In this document: positions 18,801-26,733 of the stretch, one piece after another
Numbering within the stretch: position 1 is the stretch's first letter
How the letters are laid out: each line of letters begins with the position of its first letter
DNA from: Arcticimaribacter sp965277835
GTDB lineage: Bacteria; Bacteroidota; Bacteroidia; Flavobacteriales; Flavobacteriaceae
Assembly (NCBI GenBank): GCA_965277835.1
Contig: OZ255841.1
Location: forward strand, 1-64,000
Length of the DNA: 64,000 bases
Direction: 5' to 3'
Position numbers and translations under genes: made by a program
Notes under the pieces: generated by a model
What the model saw: the letters and a program-made list of their open reading frames with translations, nothing else
What the model was told of the DNA's origin: nothing
Databases searched by the model: none

Positions 18801-19804
18801 GGCAAGCACCTTATACAGGTTCTTTTCGTCCAGAGGGAAATTTAAATGACCTTATAGGAAAATCTTCCCGAGGCGCATGGCGTTTCAAAGTCGTAGATAC
18901 TTTCCCTGAAGATACAGGTAAAATAACAAAATTTAGCATCAAATTTTGCGTAGATGCTAAAGTCCCTAAAGACGATGATTTAGACGGCATTTTTAATGAA
19001 TTTGATAATTGCCCTACGATTGCAAATGAAGACCAAAAAGATAGTGATGGCGATGGGATAGGAGATGTTTGTGAAATAGATGTATATAATAATATAACAC
19101 TATTGAAGTCAGATGAAACCTGTGTAAGTAGTAATAATGGCGCAATAGAAATAGAAGCTTTACTTGTTTCAAATTATGAGGCCAATGTAACGGGCCCTAA
19201 TGGGTATAATAAAGATTTTACGTTTACTGAGACATCTGGTTTAAAAATATCTAATCTTTCGAGTGGTGTATATAATGTATGTGTTCGTATTCCTGCAGAG
19301 TCTTACGAGCGTTGTTTCAAAACCACTATAGGTGAACCCCAGCCACTGAGCGTGTCATCCTTTGTAAATGAGCGCGATTTATCATTGACGTTATTACTTT
19401 CTGGGTCAGAAGACTATAATGTAGTTATAAACAATGAACCTAAGCGTGTTCTGTCACGCTCAAGTGTTAACCTAAATTTAAAAGAAGGACTTAATGTGGT
19501 AGAAGTAAAGACAGATTTAGACTGTCAAGGTGTTTACAAAGAAGAGATTTATATAGCCAAACCTTCGGTATTATACCCTAACCCAGCAGAGGATTTAGCA
19601 TATATTTTGGTAGGTGGTAAGTTGAGCCAGATAGACTATGTTATTTATAATATTCAGGGTAATGCACTCAAAGGAGATTCGGTTATACTGGATAGTTTAG
19701 AACGGCGCGTAGCTATAGACATGAGTGATTTATCATCGGGTAATTATTTCATAAAGATATATAATGGAGAAAATGAAGAAACGATAAAATTTATAAAGCG
19801 ATAG
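15899..19804 (+). CDS. Secreted reprolysin-like zinc metalloprotease, paralogue with one repeat unit, T9SS sorting domain
   Basis: Up to 1301 residues. No ATG fits, so a TTG start is used: 15899, or 15923, which matches the paralogue's N-terminus better. The signal peptide ends near SSSLYSQ. The zinc motif HEIGHQFGATH begins at residue 348 with the Met-turn STIMAYAG downstream. PKD/Ig-like domains, a single repeat unit (about 669-861), a P-domain (about 864-1021), an Asp-rich thrombospondin type 3-like segment and a type A sorting domain follow, the same order as in the 2725-residue protease. The last 588 bp are nearly identical to that gene. By family it is exported by T9SS. The substrate is unknown. 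Unlike its paralogue it is preceded by a sigma-54-like promoter and not followed by a lipoprotein. Confidence 0.9.
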   Translation: MTQIKIRKLIRTKFRLFILGALISSSLYSQDLWTFSTDKLSRGVTSEENIKTIILDTEQFKTFVNVRGRGLKVNQTIEFPNELGEMEVFVVEEDNLLSPELAKKYPNIGVYRGVSKTRTGVTVGWSYSPQGIDAMLYYPGGYHFIQPKNGGAKNEHLFYKREGSLYKDHESLRCLVEGGTDINNYRDISARQVKSRASNQTLRTFRLAIIASGEYTQYWGDNDDANGTNKEDALARIVSTINRVNQVYEVDFAIRFQLVSGVDLIYDNPNTDPFTDSGVTLLNEAQQIFDTYGSSKYDIGHLFHSAASGGLASLASVCDSRQKGKAFSSHRFGTGFLNDFFDIDYVCHEIGHQFGATHTFSYEIDSIDGGVEPGSGSTIMAYAGVTVDDNIQFNSGPYFHYFNIGQVEGYIATISCGATTVISNKAPTVSAGADISIPMGTAYELTATATDTDNDVLTYCWEQTDAATKSVTNASFGPTLVFGPQNRSFPPVRSPKRTIPTMSRVLAGRLTSTNPKENSDDWETVSTVGRTLTWGITVRDRSATGAGVGQTARDIKLIQVDPNSGPFKVTSQNTTGLVWKTGARERITWDVANTDKAPINTKTVSIYLSTDGGQNFNMLLAANTPNDGSYEYKVSESLASTSTRLMIKADGGIYFAVNSQPFTVVKRQFGTVLNNRTIIECDTTSSMAVSFDLERYAGFTGAINLSATNLPSGVTAVITPQTSASGASVPGTITFSNLPSSGLYSMTLVATSGSVKDTSLLEYRRLSTNVATPTSLTATTVLTQPLRPVFNWQADGGVTGYTIELSKQSDFSTIVVSSTLSTNTFTPAQDLEQDTTYYWRVRAFSNCGMSSYTAQTFKTIIIDCTTIVITNNLPLSIADGGGVFQNPIPKETYIDIPVSFDHRIVDIDIEVSIEHEFLTDINLFLVAPDGSEINLGSGKGSSPPLGPFSNSFINTVFDQSATETLSQGQAPYTGSFRPEGNLNDLIGKSSRGAWRFKVVDTFPEDTGKITKFSIKFCVDAKVPKDDDLDGIFNEFDNCPTIANEDQKDSDGDGIGDVCEIDVYNNITLLKSDETCVSSNNGAIEIEALLVSNYEANVTGPNGYNKDFTFTETSGLKISNLSSGVYNVCVRIPAESYERCFKTTIGEPQPLSVSSFVNERDLSLTLLLSGSEDYNVVINNEPKRVLSRSSVNLNLKEGLNVVEVKTDLDCQGVYKEEIYIAKPSVLYPNPAEDLAYILVGGKLSQIDYVIYNIQGNALKGDSVILDSLERRVAIDMSDLSSGNYFIKIYNGENEETIKFIKR
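19217..19804 (+). repeat. 588-bp near-identical direct repeat, copy 2 (3' end of second protease)
   Basis: Second copy of the segment at 14453-15040, collinear and without gaps. It ends at the last codons: copy 1 ends in TGA overlapping the lipoprotein ATG, copy 2 in TAG with no gene following closely. The repeat therefore covers coding sequence only up to the stop. Confidence 0.93.
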
Positions 19805-19929
19805 TATTTTATATGTTTTAAAGCTAGATTAGTCTAAATACACCAAGAGTAATTATATAATAAATAAAATAATAAAAGGACAATTTTTAAAATTAAGTAT
19901 CTTAGCTTTCTTTAATAAAAATTTAAGTT
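19805..19929 (+). other. Intergenic region before adk
   Basis: 125 bp, very AT-rich. TATCTTAG at 19898-19905 is a one-mismatch -7 element about 25 bp before the adk ATG; no convincing -33 element is seen. A short inverted repeat, TAGA-TTAG-TCTA, lies about 25 bp after the protease stop but is too small to call a terminator. Confidence 0.3.
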
Positions 19930-20502
19930 ATGATAAATATTGTTCTTTTTGGTAAACCAGGTGCAGGTAAGGGGACACAAGCCACATTTTTAAAAACGAA
20001 GTATGAGCTAGTACATATTTCAACAGGAGACGTATTTCGATATAACATAAAGAATGCTACAAAGTTGGGTAAATTAGCAAAATCTTATATGGATAAAGGG
20101 GATTTAGTACCCGATGCCGTAACAATAGATATGTTAGAGGCTGAAGTTGAAAATAATAGTGATGCTAAAGGATTTATTTTTGACGGTTTTCCTAGAACCA
20201 CTGCTCAAGCTAAAGCATTAGATGAGTTTTTATCCAAAAAAAAGATGTCAATAACAGCAACAATAGCACTTGAAGCTACGGACGACGAGTTGGTAGAACG
20301 ACTTTTGAAAAGAGGTGAAACTAGTGGAAGAGTAGATGACCAAGACGAAGAAAAAATAAGAAATCGATTTGGGGAGTATAACCAAAAAACGGCTCCTTTG
20401 TGCGATTTTTATACAGATCAAAATAAGTTTTATAGAGTAAATGGAATTGGTTCTATTGACGAAATAACGACACGACTAACTTCTATTATTGATCGTTTTT
20501 AG
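19930..20502 (+). CDS. adk: Adenylate kinase
   Basis: 190 residues, the short-lid form usual in Bacteroidota. It interconverts ATP + AMP and 2 ADP. The P-loop GKPGAGKGTQ is at residues 8-17, the AMP-binding region contains HISTGDVFR, the core motif FDGFPRT lies near residue 80, and the lid region has LLKRGETSGRVDD. It is followed 6 bp later by obgE on the same strand, a common pairing in Flavobacteriia, so they are probably one transcript. Confidence 0.96.
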   Translation: MINIVLFGKPGAGKGTQATFLKTKYELVHISTGDVFRYNIKNATKLGKLAKSYMDKGDLVPDAVTIDMLEAEVENNSDAKGFIFDGFPRTTAQAKALDEFLSKKKMSITATIALEATDDELVERLLKRGETSGRVDDQDEEKIRNRFGEYNQKTAPLCDFYTDQNKFYRVNGIGSIDEITTRLTSIIDRF

Positions 20503-20508
20503 AATAAT

Positions 20509-21510
20509 ATGACCGAAGGAAATTTTGTCGACTATGTTAAGTTATCGGTAGCTTCTGGAAATGGGGGGCAGGGTTCAACTCATTTGCGACGAGAAAAGTA
20601 TATTACTAAAGGAGGCCCCGATGGTGGAGATGGTGGTAGAGGAGGTCATGTGATATTGAGGGCAAACCCAAATATGTGGACACTTTATCCTTTTAAATTC
20701 AAAAGGCATTTTGCGGCAGCTCATGGCGAACATGGGAGCAAGAATAGAAGTTCTGGTGCACAAGGAGAAGATATTTATATTGACGTACCTCTAGGTACGA
20801 TAGTCAAAGAGACAGAAGAGGGAAGGGTTATTTTTGAAATAACAGAAGAAAGACAAGAGATAATTATAGTAAAAGGAGGTTTAGGAGGGCGAGGAAATTG
20901 GCATTTTAAATCTGCAACTAGGCAAACTCCTAGATATGCTCAACCAGGAATAAAAGGAGAAGAGAAGTTAGTAACTTTAGAATTAAAGTTATTAGCAGAT
21001 GTAGGGTTAGTGGGATTTCCTAATGCAGGTAAATCAACACTTTTGGCAGCTTTGACTTCGGCTAAACCCAAAATAGCTAATTATGAGTTTACCACGCTTA
21101 AACCTAATTTAGGTATTGTTCATTACCGCGATTTTAGGTCTTTTGTAATGGCAGATATACCAGGGATTATAGAAGGAGCCGCCCAAGGAAAAGGGTTGGG
21201 ACACTATTTTTTAAGACATATTGAGCGTAATTCTGTATTATTATATATGATTTCGGCGGACTCAAAAAATGTTAAAAAAGAGTTTGAAACCTTACGTAAA
21301 GAACTTCAAGAGTTTAATTCAGAATTGCTTGATAAACATTATATGGTTGTTCTTTCGAAATGTGATTTGTTAGATGAAGAATTGCGCAATGCTTATGCAG
21401 AGGAGATGAAAGAGAGTTTTCCGGACACGCCACATATGATGATTTCTTCTATATCTGAATATAATCTCCAAGCTCTAAAAGATGAGCTTTGGAAAATTTT
21501 ATCACTTTAG
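20509..21510 (+). CDS. obgE: Obg family GTPase
   Basis: 333 residues. Essential GTPase associated with large-subunit ribosome assembly and stress control. The glycine-rich Obg domain fills residues 1-158 (GGNGGQGSTHLRREKY-like start; GGPDGGDGGRGGHV). The G domain follows with GFPNAGKST (G1), the switch TTLKPNLG, DIPGIIEGA (G3) and SKCD (G4). It lacks the extra C-terminal OCT domain of some Firmicutes. The start is ATG, 6 bp after adk. Confidence 0.96.
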   Translation: MTEGNFVDYVKLSVASGNGGQGSTHLRREKYITKGGPDGGDGGRGGHVILRANPNMWTLYPFKFKRHFAAAHGEHGSKNRSSGAQGEDIYIDVPLGTIVKETEEGRVIFEITEERQEIIIVKGGLGGRGNWHFKSATRQTPRYAQPGIKGEEKLVTLELKLLADVGLVGFPNAGKSTLLAALTSAKPKIANYEFTTLKPNLGIVHYRDFRSFVMADIPGIIEGAAQGKGLGHYFLRHIERNSVLLYMISADSKNVKKEFETLRKELQEFNSELLDKHYMVVLSKCDLLDEELRNAYAEEMKESFPDTPHMMISSISEYNLQALKDELWKILSL

Positions 21511-21532
21511 AATTTTATGTTATAAGGTTATA

Positions 21533-22432
21533 ATGCAACGTTTACTTTTAATATCAATAGTCTTCTTTTTCGGCAGCTTTGGCATAAGTCAGGAGAAAAA
21601 TATTTTCGCATCTTATGATTTTTCATCTGATTTGAATTATCAAAATAAATTAGAACAACTTGAAGCAAATCCCTTTAAAACAGAAGAGGAGTTAGAAGAG
21701 TTAATTCAATTAGCAACGCAATACAAAGATTATGTAACAGTTATTAAATATTTAGAAGCGTTAATAGAGAAAAGACCAGGATCAGCAGAACTTTATCATA
21801 AATTGTCGGAAGCGAATGGAATACGGATTTTTGAAATTAGTAGATTCATGGCATTGTTTTATGTTTCTGAAATGAAAGCGAACCTCTTAAAAGCGCATGA
21901 GCTTGATTCTACACACTTACCTACGCTTCATATACTTTATCAATTTTATGAGAAATTGCCTAAATTTTTAGGAGGAGATATGGTAGAAGCAAAACGATAC
22001 GCAGATATTGTTCTTGAGTTGAGTTTAATGGAAGGAATGTTAGCAAGAGGGTTTATTTTTGAAGCAGAAAATAATATAATTGAAGCCAAGAAATCGTATT
22101 CGATAGCTTTTGAGCAATTAAATTTTTTAAAAAAATGTAATTCAGAAGAGGTAGAAGATTTTTTCAAAAATAAAATCAGAAATTTAAGTTATCGAATAGG
22201 AAGTTTAGGGGTTGAATTTTCTTTGGACCCTTCAATTTCTATTTGCGCGCTCGAGTATTACCTAAGAACATTTAGCGTATATGATAATCTCCGCAAAGAG
22301 TTAGTTTATTTTAATTTAGCAGTTATACATCAAGAGATAGGGAATAATGAAGAAGCGAGTATGTATCGTTCTTTGGCTTTAGAGGTTAATCCAAATTATA
22401 AGCCTGCAAAACGTTTGAAAATTTATAAATAA
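21533..22432 (+). CDS. Exported TPR-repeat protein
   Basis: 299 residues from the ATG at 21533; that start gives a clean signal peptide (MQRLLLISIVFFFGSFGISQ), whereas extending upstream into obgE adds an unlikely leader. The rest is helical with several tetratricopeptide-like units, for instance around YVTVIKYLEALIEKRPGSAE and near the C-terminus where FNLAVIHQEIGNNEEAS is a typical TPR. Related proteins have a conserved TRAP-transporter T-like TPR pattern (KANLLKAHELDSTHLPTLH), and I recall such genes next to obgE in Flavobacteriia. It is periplasmic by inference. Partner and function are unknown. Confidence 0.75.
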   Translation: MQRLLLISIVFFFGSFGISQEKNIFASYDFSSDLNYQNKLEQLEANPFKTEEELEELIQLATQYKDYVTVIKYLEALIEKRPGSAELYHKLSEANGIRIFEISRFMALFYVSEMKANLLKAHELDSTHLPTLHILYQFYEKLPKFLGGDMVEAKRYADIVLELSLMEGMLARGFIFEAENNIIEAKKSYSIAFEQLNFLKKCNSEEVEDFFKNKIRNLSYRIGSLGVEFSLDPSISICALEYYLRTFSVYDNLRKELVYFNLAVIHQEIGNNEEASMYRSLALEVNPNYKPAKRLKIYK

Positions 22433-22434
22433 AG

Positions 22435-23343
22435 GTGAGAAAGTATCATTTTATAGGTAGTGGAGAACGTATTATATATGATTTTGCGTTGTCACTTCAC
22501 CAAAAAGGGTTTCAGGTTACGAGTAACGACGATATTGTTGATGTTCTTTTAAAATCGAACACGAAAATCAAGAAATTACCTTCTGAAAAAATTGACACAG
22601 ATTTAGATGGAATTATTTTAGGACCAGAAGTTAGAAGAGACAATCCAGAACTTCAAAAAGCGATTGAAGTAGGAGTTCGGATATATTCATACGCTGAATT
22701 TTTATTTGAACAAAGCCGAGAAAAAACAAGAGTAGTAATTGGAGGTAGTGCCCAAGAAAGAGCTATAATTATAGCTATAGTTTTACATGTTTTAAATTAT
22801 TGGAATAAAGACGTAGATTATATAATTAATACTCAAATAAAAGACTTTAATACAAAAGTTTATTTAACTGACAGTAATGATTTTATATTGATAGAAGGAG
22901 ATGACAACCCTTCTTCTATTTTAGATAATAAACCTAACTTTCTTTGGTATAAACCTCATATAGCTTTAATATCTAGGGTTAAAGGGAAGCCTGATAATAC
23001 TTTTTTAACCGAACAAAATTATATTGAGCAATTAGAAAAATATATAGACTGCATTGTTCCTGGGGGTATTTTGATATATAATGCATCTGATGAAATAGTG
23101 TCAAAAATTGCACAGGAAACTCAAAACACCATCCGAAAGGAAGTGTATAAAACACCTAGTCATTTTGTGAATAATGGAGTTAATTACTTAAAAACCGTTG
23201 AGGGCGACTTGCCTTTGGATTTTTTGAATACACATAGTGTAGATAACGTAGCAACAGCAAAATGGGCGTGTCAATTAATGGGTATTGACGAAAGTGATTT
23301 TTTAGAAGCTATTAGTAGTTTTAAAGGCAAGCTTATCGCTTAG
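22435..23343 (+). CDS. Truncated, catalytically degenerate Mpl/MurC-like muropeptide ligase homologue
   Basis: 302 residues from a GTG 2 bp after the TPR gene. From memory of the family it aligns along its length with the first two domains of Bacteroidota Mpl (UDP-MurNAc:tripeptide ligase, about 450 residues): IILGPEVRRDNPEL, YSYAEFLFEQ and AKWACQLMGIDESDFLEAISSFKG are conserved. The ATP-binding loop, normally GGSHGKTT, is GGSAQERA (residues 103-110), so the P-loop Lys and Thr are gone; the N-terminal glycine motif is also altered (FIGSGERII). The protein stops right after ISSFKG, where the C-terminal ligase domain should begin. It can hardly ligate. It may be a pseudoenzyme or a gene in decay; the long open frame favours the former or a recent loss. 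Confidence 0.8.
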   Translation: MRKYHFIGSGERIIYDFALSLHQKGFQVTSNDDIVDVLLKSNTKIKKLPSEKIDTDLDGIILGPEVRRDNPELQKAIEVGVRIYSYAEFLFEQSREKTRVVIGGSAQERAIIIAIVLHVLNYWNKDVDYIINTQIKDFNTKVYLTDSNDFILIEGDDNPSSILDNKPNFLWYKPHIALISRVKGKPDNTFLTEQNYIEQLEKYIDCIVPGGILIYNASDEIVSKIAQETQNTIRKEVYKTPSHFVNNGVNYLKTVEGDLPLDFLNTHSVDNVATAKWACQLMGIDESDFLEAISSFKGKLIA

Positions 23344-23959
23344 TTTCGTGATGTTGATATAAAAACTCTATATGTTCTTTCATTTTCGATTGTGCATTGA
23401 GAATGGCTTGTTTTGCACCTTCTCTATCTTTAGAGATTTTATCTTGAGATATTTTATATTTTCCTTCCCAAGACGTTATATCAATATGAAAGCCAACAAT
23501 ATAGTTTAATGAGGCCTCCATTCTTGGGTTGTTTTGTTCAAGAATATATTTTGGATTTTCTCCTTCTAAAAATGAAGTCATCGAGATAAGACTTTGTTTT
23601 ACGCTTTCTGAATCCCTATTAACAGATATTTTACCTTTTAAATGTACCTTAAAATAGTTCCAAGTGGGTAGCTGGGTTGTACTATAATAAGACGGGGAAA
23701 TATAAACTTCGGGCCCGTGAAATATGACTTCCATGTCATGGTCAGGATCTTCAAAATGTTTAATTTGAGGGTTAAATTTGTCTATATGACCAACAAGTTT
23801 ACCCAATGTGCCACTTTTTGTAGAATATACAAGAGGCGTATGTGTGCTTAGTATATGATTTTTACTTGAAGTAATTATGGTAGCTAATGGAAATCTTTTT
23901 ATAAGCTCTAAAGCATTTTCGAAATGCTTTTCTTGATGGTGTTTTGGAGGATAATTCAT
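23333..23959 (-). CDS. PaiB-like FMN-binding protein (split-barrel fold)
   Basis: 208 residues, soluble. The pattern FPLATIITSS, STHTPLVY, GHIDKFNPQ, VIFHGPEVYISPSYY and PTWNYFKVHLKG is that of the PaiB/FMN-binding negative transcriptional regulator family, related to pyridoxamine-phosphate oxidase-like flavoproteins. The regulatory name comes from Bacillus subtilis. Whether this one binds DNA is not known, and no helix-turn-helix is evident. It converges on the Mpl-like gene with an 11-bp overlap and is divergent from radC. No paiA acetyltransferase is next to it. Confidence 0.85.
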   Translation of the reverse strand: MNYPPKHHQEKHFENALELIKRFPLATIITSSKNHILSTHTPLVYSTKSGTLGKLVGHIDKFNPQIKHFEDPDHDMEVIFHGPEVYISPSYYSTTQLPTWNYFKVHLKGKISVNRDSESVKQSLISMTSFLEGENPKYILEQNNPRMEASLNYIVGFHIDITSWEGKYKISQDKISKDREGAKQAILNAQSKMKEHIEFLYQHHETKR

Positions 23960-24027
23960 AAGCTAAAAAAGTATATTTTTATAAATATTTGAATTCATTA
24001 TACAACAAGAACTTTATTTAGACTCGC

Positions 24028-24726
24028 ATGAAAACAAATCCATCCAAATTTACATTAAAAGAATGGTCTATTGAAGAGCGACCAAGGGAAAAATTAATGA
24101 GTAAAGGTTCTCAACAATTAACAAATGCAGAATTGTTAGCAATTTTAATTGGAAGTGGAAATAATGACGAAACAGCGGTTCATCTTATGCAGCGTTTAAT
24201 GGCTTCTTTAAATAATGATTTGAGTGTATTGCATCGCATTGGTATGGACGAGCTGATGGGATGGAAAGGTATTGGGCCTGCAAAGGCTGTGAAAATTAAA
24301 GCTGCATTAGAATTAGGTAAAAGGATTCAAGAACTGCCTTTGGGTAATAAAGTGCAGTGTACAAGTAGTGCAGTAGCATTTAAAGCACTCGCACCAGTGC
24401 TAACGTATTTAGATGAGGAACAGTTATGGGTTTTATATTTGAATAATCAAAATCAGATTTTAGAACGAAAGTGTTTGAGTAAGGGCGGTATTTCGCAGAC
24501 GATTGTAGATGTTAGGTTAGTTTTTAAAAAAGCACTTCAATTGGGTTCTACAGGATTAATTTTAGCGCACAATCATCCTTCAGGGGAGCTTAAACCTAGC
24601 CCACAAGATTATCAAGTTACCGAGAAAGTGAAAAGTGCAGGGATTAGTTTAGATATAAAACTTTTAGATCATTTAATTATTTCTGAAAATGGGTATTTTA
24701 GCTTTGCAGACGAAAAAATATTATAA
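24028..24726 (+). CDS. radC: RadC family (JAB/MPN) protein
   Basis: 232 residues. An N-terminal helix-hairpin-helix region (about 66-92, with GWKGIGPAKAVKIKAALELGK) precedes the MPN domain, whose JAMM metal motif is AHNHPSGELKPSPQD (His181, His183, Asp194). RadC was named as a DNA repair protein, but its true role is unsettled and its JAMM site suggests a metalloprotease or nuclease. Its stop is 2 bp before the deacetylase-like gene, implying one transcript with it and the HAD gene. Confidence 0.93.
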   Translation: MKTNPSKFTLKEWSIEERPREKLMSKGSQQLTNAELLAILIGSGNNDETAVHLMQRLMASLNNDLSVLHRIGMDELMGWKGIGPAKAVKIKAALELGKRIQELPLGNKVQCTSSAVAFKALAPVLTYLDEEQLWVLYLNNQNQILERKCLSKGGISQTIVDVRLVFKKALQLGSTGLILAHNHPSGELKPSPQDYQVTEKVKSAGISLDIKLLDHLIISENGYFSFADEKIL

Positions 24727-24728
24727 GG

Positions 24729-26024
24729 ATGTTATTGGTATATACCCATAAAATTACGCCTAGACTTCAATATACATTTAAGCACTTTTTTAAAAGTGTT
24801 TTGGGGATACCTGTAGACTTTACTTCAAAGTTAGAAGTTTTTATTGCTCAAAAAGGTCCTAAAATGAGCTATACTAATACTCCTTTGGGGAACGAATTTT
24901 TTGTAAACTCAAATCCAATTTTATTTAAACAAGGTATTCAAAATGTAGAAATAATAGTTTCTAAATGGGATGATTTACCTGTTTTTTTCGAATGTTCTAA
25001 AACGTCTTCTATTCCTTTTGATGTATTTGGGAGTACGTTCTTTTTATTAAGTCGATATGAAGAGTATCTCCCGCACATAAAAGATAAATATGGGAGGTAT
25101 ATGAGTAGCCAGAGTATAGCAGTTTCACACAATTTTATAGAACTTCCACTCATAGATTTATGGGCGATAAAAGTATATAACTTATTGTTAGAGAAGTTCC
25201 CAAGCCTTCAAAGAAACGTGTCAAAATCAAATCTTTTTATACCGTTAGTCGAAGTTGTTTCCCCATATCAATATATTCATAAATCTTTTTTACGAAATAT
25301 AACTCAAACTTTAATTTATTTATCAGAATTAAAATTTTGGAATATTCTTGAGCAGTACATGGTTTTATTTGGTATTTGGAGAGATCCGTGGAATAACTTT
25401 GATGAAATATTATCAATATTTAAAAATAAAAATTTCAAGCCTCGTTTTTTCTTTTTGTTTTCAAAAATCACCTATTATAATCAGGGAATTTCAATTTTTA
25501 ATAAAACGTTTCATTCGCTTATCAAAAAAGTAGCCGACTATTATAAAACGTCTCTATTGGTTTCAACAAATGCAAGAGAAAAGAATGATGACTTTAAAAA
25601 AGAACAACTTAGTTTTGAACACCTTATTCATAGAAACACAGAGTTCCTTCGTTTTAATTTAGGTATCACAAATGTTTCTCAAACATATAGAAATGTTTTA
25701 AACCTAGAGAAGATTCAGGATTTTAGTTTAGGGTATCATAACCAGTTTGGCTATAGAGCAAGCACAGCTGTACCTTTTCGATTTTATGATATTACAACTG
25801 AAGTAGAAACTAATCTACTTCTTTTTCCAGTTATTGCTACTGAAGAAGTTTTGCGAAGTACAGAAGCTAATATAGCTTTTAAAAAGCTAAACACTTTAAG
25901 GGAGCAAATACCAACGGCAACAGGAGTACATACTTTTTCGGTTACTAACGAGGTTTTTTCTCCTCGAAATAAGAATAAAACTTGGAAAGAAGCCTACAGT
26001 TCCTATATATTAAACTATGACTAA
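24729..26024 (+). CDS. Polysaccharide deacetylase-family-like protein of unknown activity
   Basis: 431 residues, no signal peptide. It begins MLLVYTHKITPRLQYTFKHFF and matches a protein I recall next to radC in many Flavobacteriia, usually annotated as a polysaccharide deacetylase family protein. The N-terminal half contains the conserved FDVFGSTFFLLSRYEEYLPHIKD and ELPLIDLWAIKVY segments. The C-terminal half is the NodB-like barrel region. The usual Asp-His metal motifs of NodB enzymes are not apparent; EVVSPYQYIHKS stands where relatives have a DVPQAYE-type segment. It overlaps the HAD gene by 8 bp. Activity is therefore doubtful. Confidence 0.65.
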   Translation: MLLVYTHKITPRLQYTFKHFFKSVLGIPVDFTSKLEVFIAQKGPKMSYTNTPLGNEFFVNSNPILFKQGIQNVEIIVSKWDDLPVFFECSKTSSIPFDVFGSTFFLLSRYEEYLPHIKDKYGRYMSSQSIAVSHNFIELPLIDLWAIKVYNLLLEKFPSLQRNVSKSNLFIPLVEVVSPYQYIHKSFLRNITQTLIYLSELKFWNILEQYMVLFGIWRDPWNNFDEILSIFKNKNFKPRFFFLFSKITYYNQGISIFNKTFHSLIKKVADYYKTSLLVSTNAREKNDDFKKEQLSFEHLIHRNTEFLRFNLGITNVSQTYRNVLNLEKIQDFSLGYHNQFGYRASTAVPFRFYDITTEVETNLLLFPVIATEEVLRSTEANIAFKKLNTLREQIPTATGVHTFSVTNEVFSPRNKNKTWKEAYSSYILNYD

Positions 26025-26709
26025 AATTAAGAATATCCAACATATATTTTTCGATCTTGATCATACACTTTGGGACTTTGAACGAAATTCTGCGGCTACT
26101 TTTATATCAATTTTTGAAGAAATGAAAATAGAGCTGCCATTAGATATTTTCTTTAATTACTATATCCCAATTAATCATCACTATTGGAAGTTATATCGCG
26201 AAAATCAGATTTCAGAAATTGAATTAAGATATTCAAGGTTAGAGAAGACATTTACAAAAATGCAAATACCTTTTAGTAAAAAACGTATTCAAAAAATATC
26301 AGAATTATATATTCAAAGGTTATCTAAACATACATTTCTTTTTGATGATGTGTTATCCGTTTTAAAGTATTTATACTCAAAATATAAGTTACATATTATA
26401 ACTAACGGTTTTGAAAATGTACAACAGAATAAGCTTGAAAATTCAGGTATAGCCCATTTTTTTCAAACAGTTATAACTGCTGAAAAAACTGGAGTAAAAA
26501 AACCCCACCCAGATATTTTTCTTTCTGCGCTGAAAGCTTCGCACGCTAAACCTGAAAACTCTTTAATGATTGGAGATAGCTTAGAAGCAGACATAAGAGG
26601 CGCTTTAAAACTGGGAATTCGTGCTATACATTTTAATTCGCATAATGAAGAAAGTCATAAAGAATGCTTGATTATTAACGCTTTAAAGGATTTGAGAATA
26701 GTATTATAA
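26017..26709 (+). CDS. HAD hydrolase, YjjG family (pyrimidine 5'-nucleotidase-like)
   Basis: 230 residues. Motif I is FFDLDHTLWDF with the nucleophile Asp13 and acid Asp15. Motif II lies in HIITNGFENVQQNKLEN, motif III at the GVKKPHPDIF lysine, and motif IV at MIGDSLEADIRGA. The LWDFERN extension and cap pattern fit the YjjG subgroup, which dephosphorylates pyrimidine nucleoside monophosphates, including non-canonical ones. The start overlaps the preceding gene by 8 bp. Substrate range is inferred from the family only. Confidence 0.85.
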   Translation: MTKIKNIQHIFFDLDHTLWDFERNSAATFISIFEEMKIELPLDIFFNYYIPINHHYWKLYRENQISEIELRYSRLEKTFTKMQIPFSKKRIQKISELYIQRLSKHTFLFDDVLSVLKYLYSKYKLHIITNGFENVQQNKLENSGIAHFFQTVITAEKTGVKKPHPDIFLSALKASHAKPENSLMIGDSLEADIRGALKLGIRAIHFNSHNEESHKECLIINALKDLRIVL

Positions 26710-26733
26710 TTTTTTTGATAGGGCATGTTATAT

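Noticed and set aside
14453..19804. The two 588-bp direct repeats looked at first like the ends of a composite mobile element around the lipoprotein and second protease.
   Set aside because: They are coding 3' ends of two paralogous genes, with no transposase, terminal inverted repeats or target duplication. Paralogy plus conversion explains them.
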